From contig JAHQWX010000119.1 of the NCBI GenBank assembly GCA_029856375.1, positions 1-6,151 of the forward strand: a stretch of 6,151 nt of DNA. The letters run 5' to 3'. The translations under genes and the position numbers were made by a program. The number at the start of each line of letters is the position of its first letter. Position 1 is the stretch's first letter. Below, one piece after another: positions 1 through 5,222 of the stretch. Under the pieces are notes generated by a model. The model made no database searches. It was given only the letters and a program-made list of their open reading frames with translations, and had not been told where the DNA came from. The stretch comes from Promethearchaeia archaeon (GTDB lineage: Archaea; Asgardarchaeota; Lokiarchaeia; Sigyniarchaeales; SOKP01).

Positions 1-234
1 TCTAATGGGTCCCAAAGTCTGATGCCCCATATTTCCGTTCGTTACTGACAACCATTTGACTTTATGTCCCCGCTGAGTTAATTTTAAAGTGAGCCCTCCA
101 GAAAGCAAGACCGGATCGTCTGGATGGGCGCAAATAACCAATATTTTGTAAATTTTTTTTGCTCTACTTACTCGCGGGTAAATCCACGAGCAACTTAGCG
201 GCAATACATTTGGATCGTACTTTGTTTCGCTCAT
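1..234 (-). CDS. PIG-L/LmbE-family deacetylase, N-terminal part (runs off left edge)
   Basis: The first 78 codons of a gene reading out of the left edge. PIG-L/LmbE proteins are zinc-dependent hydrolases that remove acetyl groups from N-acetylglucosamine-type substrates; the substrate here cannot be read. The protein has the family signature at about residues 35-41 (CAHPDDP), then LLSGG, a helix ending RGHKVKWLSV and TNGNMGHQTLG. This matches the subfamily that reads AHPDD..GGT....GH.V.FVSVTNG..GH. The glutamate usually found two residues after HPDD is valine here. No signal peptide is evident. I chose ATG 234 because a TATA-like box at 278-285 would place transcription start near 256, and a GGTG lies 11 nt before this ATG. 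An in-frame ATG at 264 would add ten residues but falls too close to that box. The distal metal-binding histidine is outside the window. Confidence 0.85.
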   Translation of the reverse strand, partial: MSETKYDPNVLPLSCSWIYPRVSRAKKIYKILVICAHPDDPVLLSGGLTLKLTQRGHKVKWLSVTNGNMGHQTLGPIR

Positions 235-277
235 AATAGTAGATACACCTAATTTTCTACCCATAAAATATCTAGAA

Positions 278-285
278 ATATATTT
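278..285 (-). promoter_or_regulatory. TATA-like box before the PIG-L deacetylase gene
   Basis: Minus-strand AAATATAT preceded by an A-rich GAGAAAATC that resembles a TFB recognition element. It lies about 47 nt before ATG 234, which predicts a leader of roughly 20 nt. Motif match only; the surroundings are AT-rich, so chance matches are possible. Confidence 0.35.
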
Positions 286-489
286 GATTTTCTCTACAAT
301 ATTGAATTATATCTAATTTAAACTAACTTAAAAAAATACCTTAAAAATCCGTCCGATCTCGATTTCTCAGGAAAGGCAAAAATTACGATAGGGTGTAAGA
401 AAGGTTTACTAGGCGAATATTGCTAAATATGATAAGAAAATAAAACTAAAAATTGATTATTTCGTATTTTGAGAAAGTAAGAGTATTTG
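286..489. other. Gene-free AT-rich spacer
   Basis: Together with its flanks this makes a 303-bp stretch without a gene (235-537). I checked for short reading frames. Around 310-430 both strands carry open stretches of about 33-36 codons, but neither has an ATG, GTG or TTG in a usable place. The part from about 348 to 415 is visibly richer in G and C than its surroundings. I cannot assign it to a tRNA, a C/D-box RNA or another RNA family. It may be a decayed gene or an unrecognised RNA. Confidence 0.4.
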
Positions 490-509
490 AAAAAAAGGAT
501 TAAAAAAAA
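490..509 (-). terminator. Oligo-T termination signal after the small membrane protein
   Basis: On the minus strand two T tracts (8 T at 502-509, 7 T at 490-496) follow about 30 nt after the stop codon of the 46-residue gene. Archaeal RNA polymerase terminates at such T-rich tracts without needing a hairpin, and no hairpin is visible here. Confidence 0.5.
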
Positions 510-537
510 TAATTTAATAGCAGAATAGTAATTATTT

Positions 538-678
538 TTAGGCTGGGTTGGTCCAATTACAATACGCAATAAAAACTGCAAGTAGAAACAAAGTTATAGG
601 ATGTTCTGGTCCAAAGAAACCAGCCGATAACACAACTAAATCAGCTAAAAACCATAATATCGGGTCATCAATCTTCAT
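538..678 (-). CDS. Small hydrophobic membrane protein, 46 residues, unknown function
   Basis: A short gene starting with ATG and ending with TAA. The protein begins MKIDDPILWFLADLVVLSAG, has a central FFGPEHP turn, and ends in a second hydrophobic stretch (ITLFLLAVFIAY) and CNWTNPA. The likely topology is two membrane helices (about residues 7-22 and 28-41) joined by a Gly/Pro-containing loop. I recognise no family. Support for a real gene: well-formed membrane helices, a clean start, a TATA-like box with an upstream A-rich element (749-761), a T-tract terminator after the stop, and higher GC than the flanks. A 42-bp repeat upstream also precedes the CocE hydrolase, which suggests co-regulation with it. 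No Shine-Dalgarno site is seen. A GTG two codons upstream (in frame) could be the start instead. A chance reading frame cannot be fully excluded at this length. Confidence 0.6.
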   Translation of the reverse strand: MKIDDPILWFLADLVVLSAGFFGPEHPITLFLLAVFIAYCNWTNPA

Positions 679-748
679 CGGGAACACTCTTTTATTTCAA
701 ATTTAATTTCGTGTAAAAAATGCTATTAATTTATTCTCTTTGAAATCG

Positions 749-761
749 TATATAAATTTTC
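749..761 (-). promoter_or_regulatory. Archaeal-type promoter of the small membrane protein gene
   Basis: Minus strand reads GAAAA (757-761, TFB element-like) followed by TTTATATA (749-756), an exact archaeal box A. Transcription would start near 725, giving a leader of about 45 nt before ATG 678. The palindrome at 784-797 ends 27 bp upstream of the box. Confidence 0.6.
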
Positions 762-774
762 ACCCATTTAAGAA

Positions 775-820
775 CTTTAAAGAGAACAGTACTGTTCAAA
801 ATCAAATTCTTTCCTATATT
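775..820. repeat. 42-bp direct repeat, copy 1 (46 bp with one mismatch)
   Basis: Positions 779-820 are identical to 3067-3108, in the same orientation, 2288 bp apart. Extending to 775 adds three matches and one mismatch. Beyond it, similarity on the promoter side falls to roughly two thirds, and on the other side it disappears. It contains the 14-bp palindrome GAACAGTACTGTTC. Both copies sit at the same distance upstream of a TATA box, which favours a regulatory element over a mobile element end. Confidence 0.95.
784..797. promoter_or_regulatory. Operator-like palindrome, site 1
   Basis: GAACAGTACTGTTC is perfectly self-complementary over 14 bp, as expected for a dimeric helix-turn-helix regulator. 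It lies 27 bp upstream of the TATA box of the small membrane protein gene. A site upstream of TATA and TFB elements usually fits an activator better than a steric repressor. The regulator is not identified. Confidence 0.6.
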
Positions 821-874
821 CAACATCCCCATTAAACACACTGGGTGACGGATACAATTCATCGATGTTTTCTT

Positions 875-992
875 TTATAATTCCCCACCGGTGTTAAGAT
901 TCCTAATGTACTGTGGAAAGTTAATGCTTGAAAAATGTACAGGAGGATAAAATAAGAATAAGAATAAGAAGAACTTCCTTCCACGGAAATCC
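875..992 (-). pseudogene. Decayed duplicate fragments of the CocE hydrolase C-terminus
   Basis: Two pieces match the end of the adjacent hydrolase. The piece at 875-940 matches 1181-1246 at 52 of 66 bases by hand count and reads SSINFPQYIRNLNTGG against SSSNFPKYDRNLNTDG of the intact protein, in the same frame as that gene, then hits TAA. The piece at about 940-992 reads FPWKEVLLILILILS in another frame, against IPWKDIINFIIILWIILS of the intact tail, and shares a 12-bp identical stretch (977-988 with 1069-1080). The order is reversed relative to the intact gene: the tail piece comes first. That is expected if a tandem copy was deleted internally, leaving the end of one copy and a late segment of another. 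No start codon or coherent frame remains, so this is not a functional gene. Confidence 0.7.
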
Positions 993-997
993 ATTGT

Positions 998-2980
998 CTA
1001 CCGTAAGTAATTGGACAATCCACAGAAGGAGAGAATAATCCAAAGAATAATAATAAAATTAATAATGTCCTTCCACGGAATTTCAGGGTTTTCTGGAGGC
1101 ATTTGATAAACTTCAAGGTAAGAAAGCCGAATAGCATCGTGATAAATTCTGTTCTGAGCAACATTCATCGCTGTTCCATGATATAATGTTCCATCGGTGT
1201 TAAGATTCCGATCGTACTTTGGAAAGTTACTACTTGAAATGTCTACCCGAATACAATGACCTGCTTGGAACACGTGATGTATATCACCCAAATCTATTGT
1301 AAAATCATATTTAATGGCTGGATTGCCAGACATGAATACAGGACTTGCCATTGAATTTCGATATCTCGCTCTTATAATACCATCAGCAACCAACGATAAC
1401 CTTCCATTTTGATGAACATCAATTATCTTGGCGGTAAAATCTGTATCCCTTTTGTTTGAAGAAGCACTAAGGACAACTTTAACTGGCCCTATAAATTCAC
1501 GAGATTTAGTTAAAGGTTGGGTTGTATAACTTAGAATATCGTCTCGACCGGAGACCACGGGTCTTTGATCTGCAAGTTTTATCGGGCTTACTATTATAGT
1601 ATTTCCGCCTTTTGTTAATACCGGATCCATTGGATCATAACTATAACTATCAAAATCTTCACCAACAGCACATTTTTCAGTATCGAGAACTCCGTTTTCG
1701 TGGAAATAGTATTTTTTAGTAGATTCACCTATTTTTGGAGGCCACCAGTTTGCATATTTCCACTCCCCATCTGCGCGATCATAGTAAGAAATTGCTGGCT
1801 CATCTATTATTCCATTTTGTTCTCCTTTTAAGTAGAAATCAAACCATCTAATTAATTGTATTGGATCCCCCTCAAGATTATAATGATCATTATCTTCTAC
1901 TCTGAGTTTCACCTCAATTCCTCTCTCTTGTAGAACCTCAAAAAGTTCGAATTGGCTCTTTAAGAAAATGTCGTACCAACCGGTCAATAGTAAAGCGGGA
2001 ACATCTATATCGTTGTATACATTGAACTGGCTTCTCCACGCATCTTCGCTAGGATGATCCCATATTCTATCTATTTCTGGTTGTAAGGTAGAAAATTCAG
2101 TAGAGAATTCTGATAAGGGAAGCTTCATCCACCAATCTGAATCCGTGGCATTTCTCCCTGCCCCCAATATGTGCCATCCTAAATTTTGTATTAGACCTTC
2201 ACCGACGAGAAGAGGGTCGCCAAGAACATAATCATAGAGAAAATTTCGGTATGTATTAAATTGCGATTGTGTCAGCCCTCGTAGTTGAATATGGCCCCCG
2301 GGCACATTAGAAAGACCGCTCGTTCCGTAACTCTCATCTGTAGTTTGGAAAAGTGACCAGACGAAACTATCTCCGCTAAAAGCACCTCCAGGATAGACGA
2401 ACTCGCCTAAAACATTTGCACTTGACGAATAAGGAGCAATTGCTTTGAGGTGAGGTGGTTTTTCGGCAGCAGCTAAAAGCGCGAGTACGCCATCACCAGA
2501 AGCCCCATACATGCCAACATTACCGTCACACCAATTTTGGTCGGCAATCCACTCAATTGTATCATATCCATCTTCTCCCTCGTCAAGATAGAAGCGATCC
2601 AATCCCTCCGAATAAAATCTTCCTCTGGAATCTTGAGTTACAACCGCGTAACCGTCCGAGATTCCAAGTGGCCAATCGTTTGGACCTGGTCCGGCGCCCG
2701 GTACACCATTTCCATATGAAGATCTCACAAGAATTGCTGGATAAGGACCATTGGCAGGATCATCAGGTAGATATATTCTAGTGTATAAATCAACGCCATC
2801 GCGCATCTCTACCATTTCTTCCATGAATACTGGTTCTCCTGCCTTATGTGGATCTAAAGGTGAGACAGGAGAGTTGCTCATACTGATAGAGCTATAATTA
2901 AAATTAATATCGAATATAACGACAAAAATCAGTGTAATAAATATAAACGGTAAGAATAATTTTTCTCTTCTTATGCTCAA
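998..2980 (-). CDS. Exported CocE/NonD-family alpha/beta hydrolase (peptidase S15-type), membrane-anchored
   Basis: A complete 660-residue serine hydrolase of the CocE/X-Pro dipeptidyl-peptidase family; such enzymes cleave esters, acylated compounds or Xaa-Pro peptides. The order is: signal/anchor helix (about 8-24, after MSIRREK); alpha/beta hydrolase core from MRDGVDLYTRIY (59-70); SSYG (87-90, candidate oxyanion tyrosine 89); QDSRGR; nucleophile Ser161 in GASGDG; Asp337 in GWYD; His366 in DNDHYN; and a C-terminal jelly-roll domain (about 420-625) with HVFQAGHCIRVDISSSNFP. It ends with a hydrophobic stretch (about 639-655) and a final arginine, suggesting a C-terminal anchor or sorting tail, so it acts outside the membrane. 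The start is TTG: GAGG lies 8 nt before it, and only this start gives the signal helix; the first ATG is at residue 34. It is a single-gene unit with its own promoter and palindrome upstream. The substrate cannot be inferred. Confidence 0.93.
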   Translation of the reverse strand: MSIRREKLFLPFIFITLIFVVIFDINFNYSSISMSNSPVSPLDPHKAGEPVFMEEMVEMRDGVDLYTRIYLPDDPANGPYPAILVRSSYGNGVPGAGPGPNDWPLGISDGYAVVTQDSRGRFYSEGLDRFYLDEGEDGYDTIEWIADQNWCDGNVGMYGASGDGVLALLAAAEKPPHLKAIAPYSSSANVLGEFVYPGGAFSGDSFVWSLFQTTDESYGTSGLSNVPGGHIQLRGLTQSQFNTYRNFLYDYVLGDPLLVGEGLIQNLGWHILGAGRNATDSDWWMKLPLSEFSTEFSTLQPEIDRIWDHPSEDAWRSQFNVYNDIDVPALLLTGWYDIFLKSQFELFEVLQERGIEVKLRVEDNDHYNLEGDPIQLIRWFDFYLKGEQNGIIDEPAISYYDRADGEWKYANWWPPKIGESTKKYYFHENGVLDTEKCAVGEDFDSYSYDPMDPVLTKGGNTIIVSPIKLADQRPVVSGRDDILSYTTQPLTKSREFIGPVKVVLSASSNKRDTDFTAKIIDVHQNGRLSLVADGIIRARYRNSMASPVFMSGNPAIKYDFTIDLGDIHHVFQAGHCIRVDISSSNFPKYDRNLNTDGTLYHGTAMNVAQNRIYHDAIRLSYLEVYQMPPENPEIPWKDIINFIIILWIILSFCGLSNYLR

Positions 2981-3036
2981 ATTTTTCGCCTCAATCGCTT
3001 TTAAAAGATAACTTCAGTTAATTTTTCACGATATTG

Positions 3037-3044
3037 TATTTAAT
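3037..3044 (-). promoter_or_regulatory. TATA-like box of the CocE hydrolase gene
   Basis: Minus-strand ATTAAATA, about 57 nt before the TTG start. It occupies exactly the same position relative to repeat copy 2 as TTTATATA does relative to copy 1: 22 bp from the repeat and 27 bp from the palindrome. That shared spacing is the main reason to believe both boxes. Confidence 0.55.
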
Positions 3045-3062
3045 ATTTGTGTTATTTAGGAT

Positions 3063-3108
3063 CTTCAAAGAGAACAGTACTGTTCAAAATCAAATTCTTT
3101 CCTATATT
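3063..3108. repeat. 42-bp direct repeat, copy 2 (46 bp with one mismatch)
   Basis: Positions 3067-3108 are identical to 779-820. It lies in the spacer between the CocE gene and the 99-residue gene, on the promoter side of CocE. See copy 1 for the comparison. Confidence 0.95.
3072..3085. promoter_or_regulatory. Operator-like palindrome, site 2
   Basis: A second perfect GAACAGTACTGTTC, ending 27 bp upstream of the CocE gene's TATA-like box, the same geometry as site 1. Regulator unknown. Confidence 0.6.
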
Positions 3109-3186
3109 GGTTTAGAATAACTTGTCTCTGAGAGTGTTTTTGGAGTCGATTTTATATAGACCAAAAATAGAACGGAAGCTATACGC

Positions 3187-3486
3187 TTAAACGCTTTCGC
3201 TTAAAATAGATATCAATTTTTTTTTAGCTATTTTTTCTTTTAGTTCTTTTATTAGTTCTTTTTTATTCTCCTCATCGCTTAATTGCGTGTTCGGGAAACC
3301 AACAATTAGTCCAGAAATTTTGTTTTGAATATTCTCTATTTTTTTCTCCAAAGGGGAGAGCTTCTTCTTTAGAGAAATATAATCTTTAAGAAAATTATTC
3401 TTTTCGAGAAAAGACAATATTTCGATTTTAATTTTTTCAAAATAAGAGAGTAAGATATCAAATTTTTCAAAATCGCTTTTTTCCAC
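3187..3486 (-). CDS. Hypothetical charged, probably coiled-coil protein, 99 residues
   Basis: I do not recognise a family. The protein is rich in Lys, Glu, Leu and Ile and lacks a signal peptide or membrane helix, so it is probably cytoplasmic. Two helical, heptad-like stretches (about residues 5-60 and 68-95, the first with KKKLSPLEKKIENIQNK) flank a short non-helical break, GLIVGFPNTQLSD (about 59-71). This suggests a helical hairpin or dimer. The start is GTG at 3486, four codons after an in-frame stop; no alternative ATG lies near, and AGGT two nt before it is too close to be a convincing ribosome site. The gene has its own TTTAAATA box (3534-3541) and a variant of the palindrome found before CocE and the small membrane protein, so it may share their regulator. 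A DNA-binding or structural role is possible but not shown. Confidence 0.7.
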   Translation of the reverse strand: MEKSDFEKFDILLSYFEKIKIEILSFLEKNNFLKDYISLKKKLSPLEKKIENIQNKISGLIVGFPNTQLSDEENKKELIKELKEKIAKKKLISILSESV

Positions 3487-3533
3487 TAACCTTTACCCAA
3501 AAGTTAAAATTCATTAACATAGGTGTAATTGGG

Positions 3534-3541
3534 TATTTAAA
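3534..3541 (-). promoter_or_regulatory. Archaeal TATA box of the 99-residue gene
   Basis: Minus-strand CTTTAAATA, an exact match to the classical archaeal box A. Transcription would start near 3510, leaving a leader of about 25 nt before GTG 3486. Confidence 0.6.
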
Positions 3542-3557
3542 GGTTGCGCTCACAAAA

Positions 3558-3571
3558 GAACAATAATGTTC
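3558..3571. promoter_or_regulatory. Operator-like palindrome, site 3 (variant)
   Basis: GAACAATAATGTTC matches sites 1 and 2 at 12 of 14 positions and keeps both five-base half sites (GAACA and TGTTC). It ends 16 bp upstream of the TATA box of the 99-residue gene, 11 bp closer than in sites 1 and 2, about one turn of the helix. It lies in the spacer after the synthase gene. Confidence 0.5.
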
Positions 3572-3588
3572 ATTATGAAAGACTAACT

Positions 3589-3612
3589 AAAAAAAGCTTT
3601 AAAAAGTAAAAA
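3589..3612 (-). terminator. T-rich terminator after the synthase gene
   Basis: Minus strand downstream of the TAA at 3619-3621 carries T tracts of 5, 5 and 7, the last preceded by the self-complementary AAAGCTTT (3593-3600). This is consistent with archaeal T-tract termination before the next unit's promoter region at 3571. Confidence 0.5.
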
Positions 3613-3618
3613 TAAATA

Positions 3619-4863
3619 TTAAAGAAAATCTGGAGGCGCCATCGTCATTATCTTTCTCGCAATCTTAGGGTATTGCGCTATAAAAATGAATTCCTCCTTG
3701 ACTAATGGCTTTTGTTTGTGAACATTTGCGTATCGGACCAATTCTAAGACTTCCCGTGCTTCTCTATCGTTCTTGAAGGATATTTCGAATCCATTGTAGA
3801 CATGTTTCATGCCTTTTACGCCACTATATTCACCAGTAGTAATAAGCCTTCCTGTTTCGACATAGGTTGGTTTTCCCCGTCCAAGCTCTTTAAAATCGTA
3901 CAACTCGTAGCTTTTATGATCCTTCAACGCACCATCCGCGTGGATACCGGATTCGTGTGCAAACGCGTTATCTCCCACTCCTGGCTGGTTTTTTGGGATT
4001 GGCACTCCAAACGCGTGTTCTGCATAGGCTGCAAGATGGTAGGATTGCGATAAATCTATTTTTGGATCTAACAATCCTAACTCTTGAAACTCCGCACCGT
4101 ATTTTAAAGCGAGACAGCACGATACTAAATCGGCGTTGCCGGCTCTTTCACCCATTGAGTTTACAGTCGTATTTATCCAGCCGTCTTGACCTTCCTCGAC
4201 TGCACCCTTCGCGCCCTCTACGGAACACGCCACTGCCATCCCTAAATCGTTATGACAATGAATTTCTATAGGCATATCAAGTGCCTTCGCTAAATCTTTA
4301 ATTCGAAAGTGTATTCTAAAAGGATTCTCGTATCCTAACGTGTCACAATAGCGGAACCTGTCAGCACCAGCCTTCTTAGCAGCGTTACCAAATTTAATTA
4401 AATAATCCATGGAGGTTCTTGACGAATCCTCCGCGTTTACTCCAATCGTTTGTATACCTAAATCGTGGGCTCTTTCGACTGCTTTAACCATTTCCCTAAT
4501 AACATCGTTTTTATCCCACTTTCCACCAAATTTTCCTTCAATCATCTGATTGGAGGTGGATATTGAAACATTTAAGTGTTCGATTCTCGTGAGTTGGCGA
4601 GCCATCTCTACATCGCTTTCAATAGCTCTGACCCACCCAGAAAGTATCATGGGTTGTAATACTCCTCTTAAAGCGAGTTCGCAGTTCGCGTTGATGTAAT
4701 TCGTTTCGTGGTGCGTGGTTGGGAATCCCATCTCTGACTGATGTACTCCCATCCTATTTAGGAGTATATTTAACACCGTTTTTTCGAGTTTAGCTAAACC
4801 CAGCCGAGATGTTTGCACGCCATCTCTATTAGTTACGTCTAAAAGATATATTCGTTTATCCAT
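3619..4863 (-). CDS. Homocitrate synthase / 2-isopropylmalate synthase-family enzyme
   Basis: A complete 414-residue member of the DRE-TIM metallolyase family, which condenses acetyl-CoA with a 2-oxo acid; homocitrate synthase (2-oxoglutarate as acceptor) is the best guess. Visible elements: the N-terminal LDVTNRDGVQTSR (catalytic Arg13, metal ligand Asp14, Gln17), EMGFP (44-48), EDSSRT (145-150), CDTLGY (173-178), the metal-binding HCHNDLGMAVA (His202 and His204), NSMGERAGNADL (235-246), and HESGIHADG (303-311) with the catalytic-type histidine 308. The N-terminal motif differs from the usual DTTLRDGEQ. The protein stops soon after the catalytic domain and a short subdomain, lacking the roughly 120-residue regulatory LeuA dimer domain; NifV/AksA-like enzymes are about this size. 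That argues against classical leucine-inhibited LeuA. No lysine, leucine, nif or coenzyme B genes are nearby. ATG 4863 is preceded by a TATA-like box and no ribosome site. Confidence 0.88.
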   Translation of the reverse strand: MDKRIYLLDVTNRDGVQTSRLGLAKLEKTVLNILLNRMGVHQSEMGFPTTHHETNYINANCELALRGVLQPMILSGWVRAIESDVEMARQLTRIEHLNVSISTSNQMIEGKFGGKWDKNDVIREMVKAVERAHDLGIQTIGVNAEDSSRTSMDYLIKFGNAAKKAGADRFRYCDTLGYENPFRIHFRIKDLAKALDMPIEIHCHNDLGMAVACSVEGAKGAVEEGQDGWINTTVNSMGERAGNADLVSCCLALKYGAEFQELGLLDPKIDLSQSYHLAAYAEHAFGVPIPKNQPGVGDNAFAHESGIHADGALKDHKSYELYDFKELGRGKPTYVETGRLITTGEYSGVKGMKHVYNGFEISFKNDREAREVLELVRYANVHKQKPLVKEEFIFIAQYPKIARKIMTMAPPDFL

Positions 4864-4903
4864 AATTTCAAAGTGATAATGATTCCGTTCTAATGAAAAT
4901 GGT

Positions 4904-4911
4904 TATATTTA
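4904..4911 (-). promoter_or_regulatory. TATA-like box of the synthase gene
   Basis: Minus-strand TAAATATA, 40 nt before ATG 4863, predicting a leader of about 15-20 nt with no Shine-Dalgarno sequence. I see no copy of the GAACA palindrome here, so this gene lies outside the proposed regulon. Confidence 0.45.
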
Positions 4912-5176
4912 GGCAATATGAAAATTAATTTAATAAGTTTTTCTTTATATGGGGTAAAACTATTTGTTTAAATAGTTAATTAAGCGTTAAAAATTGTTTA
5001 AATTCTGCCTCTTAACGATTCGGTAATTTTAAGTTTTTTTAGAAAAATAAAGATTTATTGAAAAAGCTTTAATTTTTTAATTAATTTTCTAAAAAATCGA
5101 GTTATATTTTTTAACAAAAGCGAAAAACTTTTAGGGACTCAATTAGGATAATTTTCTACTACGAGCTTATTAAGCC
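4912..5176. other. Gene-free AT-rich spacer between divergent units
   Basis: Part of the 359-bp stretch (4864-5222) between the minus-strand synthase and the plus-strand PIN locus. I found no convincing reading frame. It holds a plus-strand TTTATATG (4944-4951), a hairpin with seven T (5011-5040), and many short A or T runs. The divergent layout means both neighbouring promoters must lie here. Confidence 0.5.
5011..5040 (+). terminator. Possible hairpin plus T-tract terminator
   Basis: CTTAA (5011-5015) pairs with TTAAG (5029-5033), inner ATT pairs with AAT around a CGGT loop, and seven T follow (5034-5040). This looks like a weak intrinsic terminator on the plus strand, although no plus-strand gene lies upstream. 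Stem pairs are mostly A-T, so chance is possible. Confidence 0.3.
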
Positions 5177-5198
5177 TATTAAGTTACTAAACTTAATA
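5177..5198. promoter_or_regulatory. Palindrome overlapping the PIN locus promoter
   Basis: Perfect 9-bp arms TATTAAGTT and AACTTAATA separated by ACTA. The right arm overlaps TTAATAT (5193-5199), whose centre is 27 bp before ATG 5223, the distance expected for a leaderless archaeal start. TATTAAG also occurs just upstream at 5168-5174. An operator over the TATA box would allow repression, as toxin-antitoxin loci often show, but no antitoxin gene is visible. Confidence 0.4.
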
Positions 5199-5199
5199 T
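5193..5199 (+). promoter_or_regulatory. TATA-like box for a leaderless start at 5223
   Basis: TTAATAT centred 27 bp before ATG 5223. No ribosome site precedes that ATG, which fits leaderless transcription. The match is imperfect and the region is AT-rich. Confidence 0.35.
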
Positions 5200-5222
5200 C
5201 TACGATAGCTCTTACATTATTT

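Noticed and set aside
310..430. Short open stretches on both strands in the left spacer
   Set aside because: Neither has an ATG, GTG or TTG in a usable position, and no family resemblance was seen.
859..1164. 101-codon minus-strand reading frame over the end of the CocE gene
   Set aside because: It overlaps the intact CocE C-terminus in another frame and continues through the decayed duplicate; its sequence is a low-complexity shadow (SYSYSYF) without protein-like features.
2455..2781. Plus-strand frames of 108 and 60 codons inside CocE
   Set aside because: They are antisense to the strongly supported catalytic region of CocE, with no promoter or recognisable motif.
775..3108. Repeat-flanked CocE region as a composite transposon or integrated element
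   Set aside because: The repeats are direct, sit at matched distances from TATA boxes, and enclose no transposase or integrase; duplicated promoters explain them better.
3802..4271. Plus-strand frames of 83 and 104 codons inside the synthase gene
   Set aside because: They are antisense to conserved synthase motifs and have no independent support.
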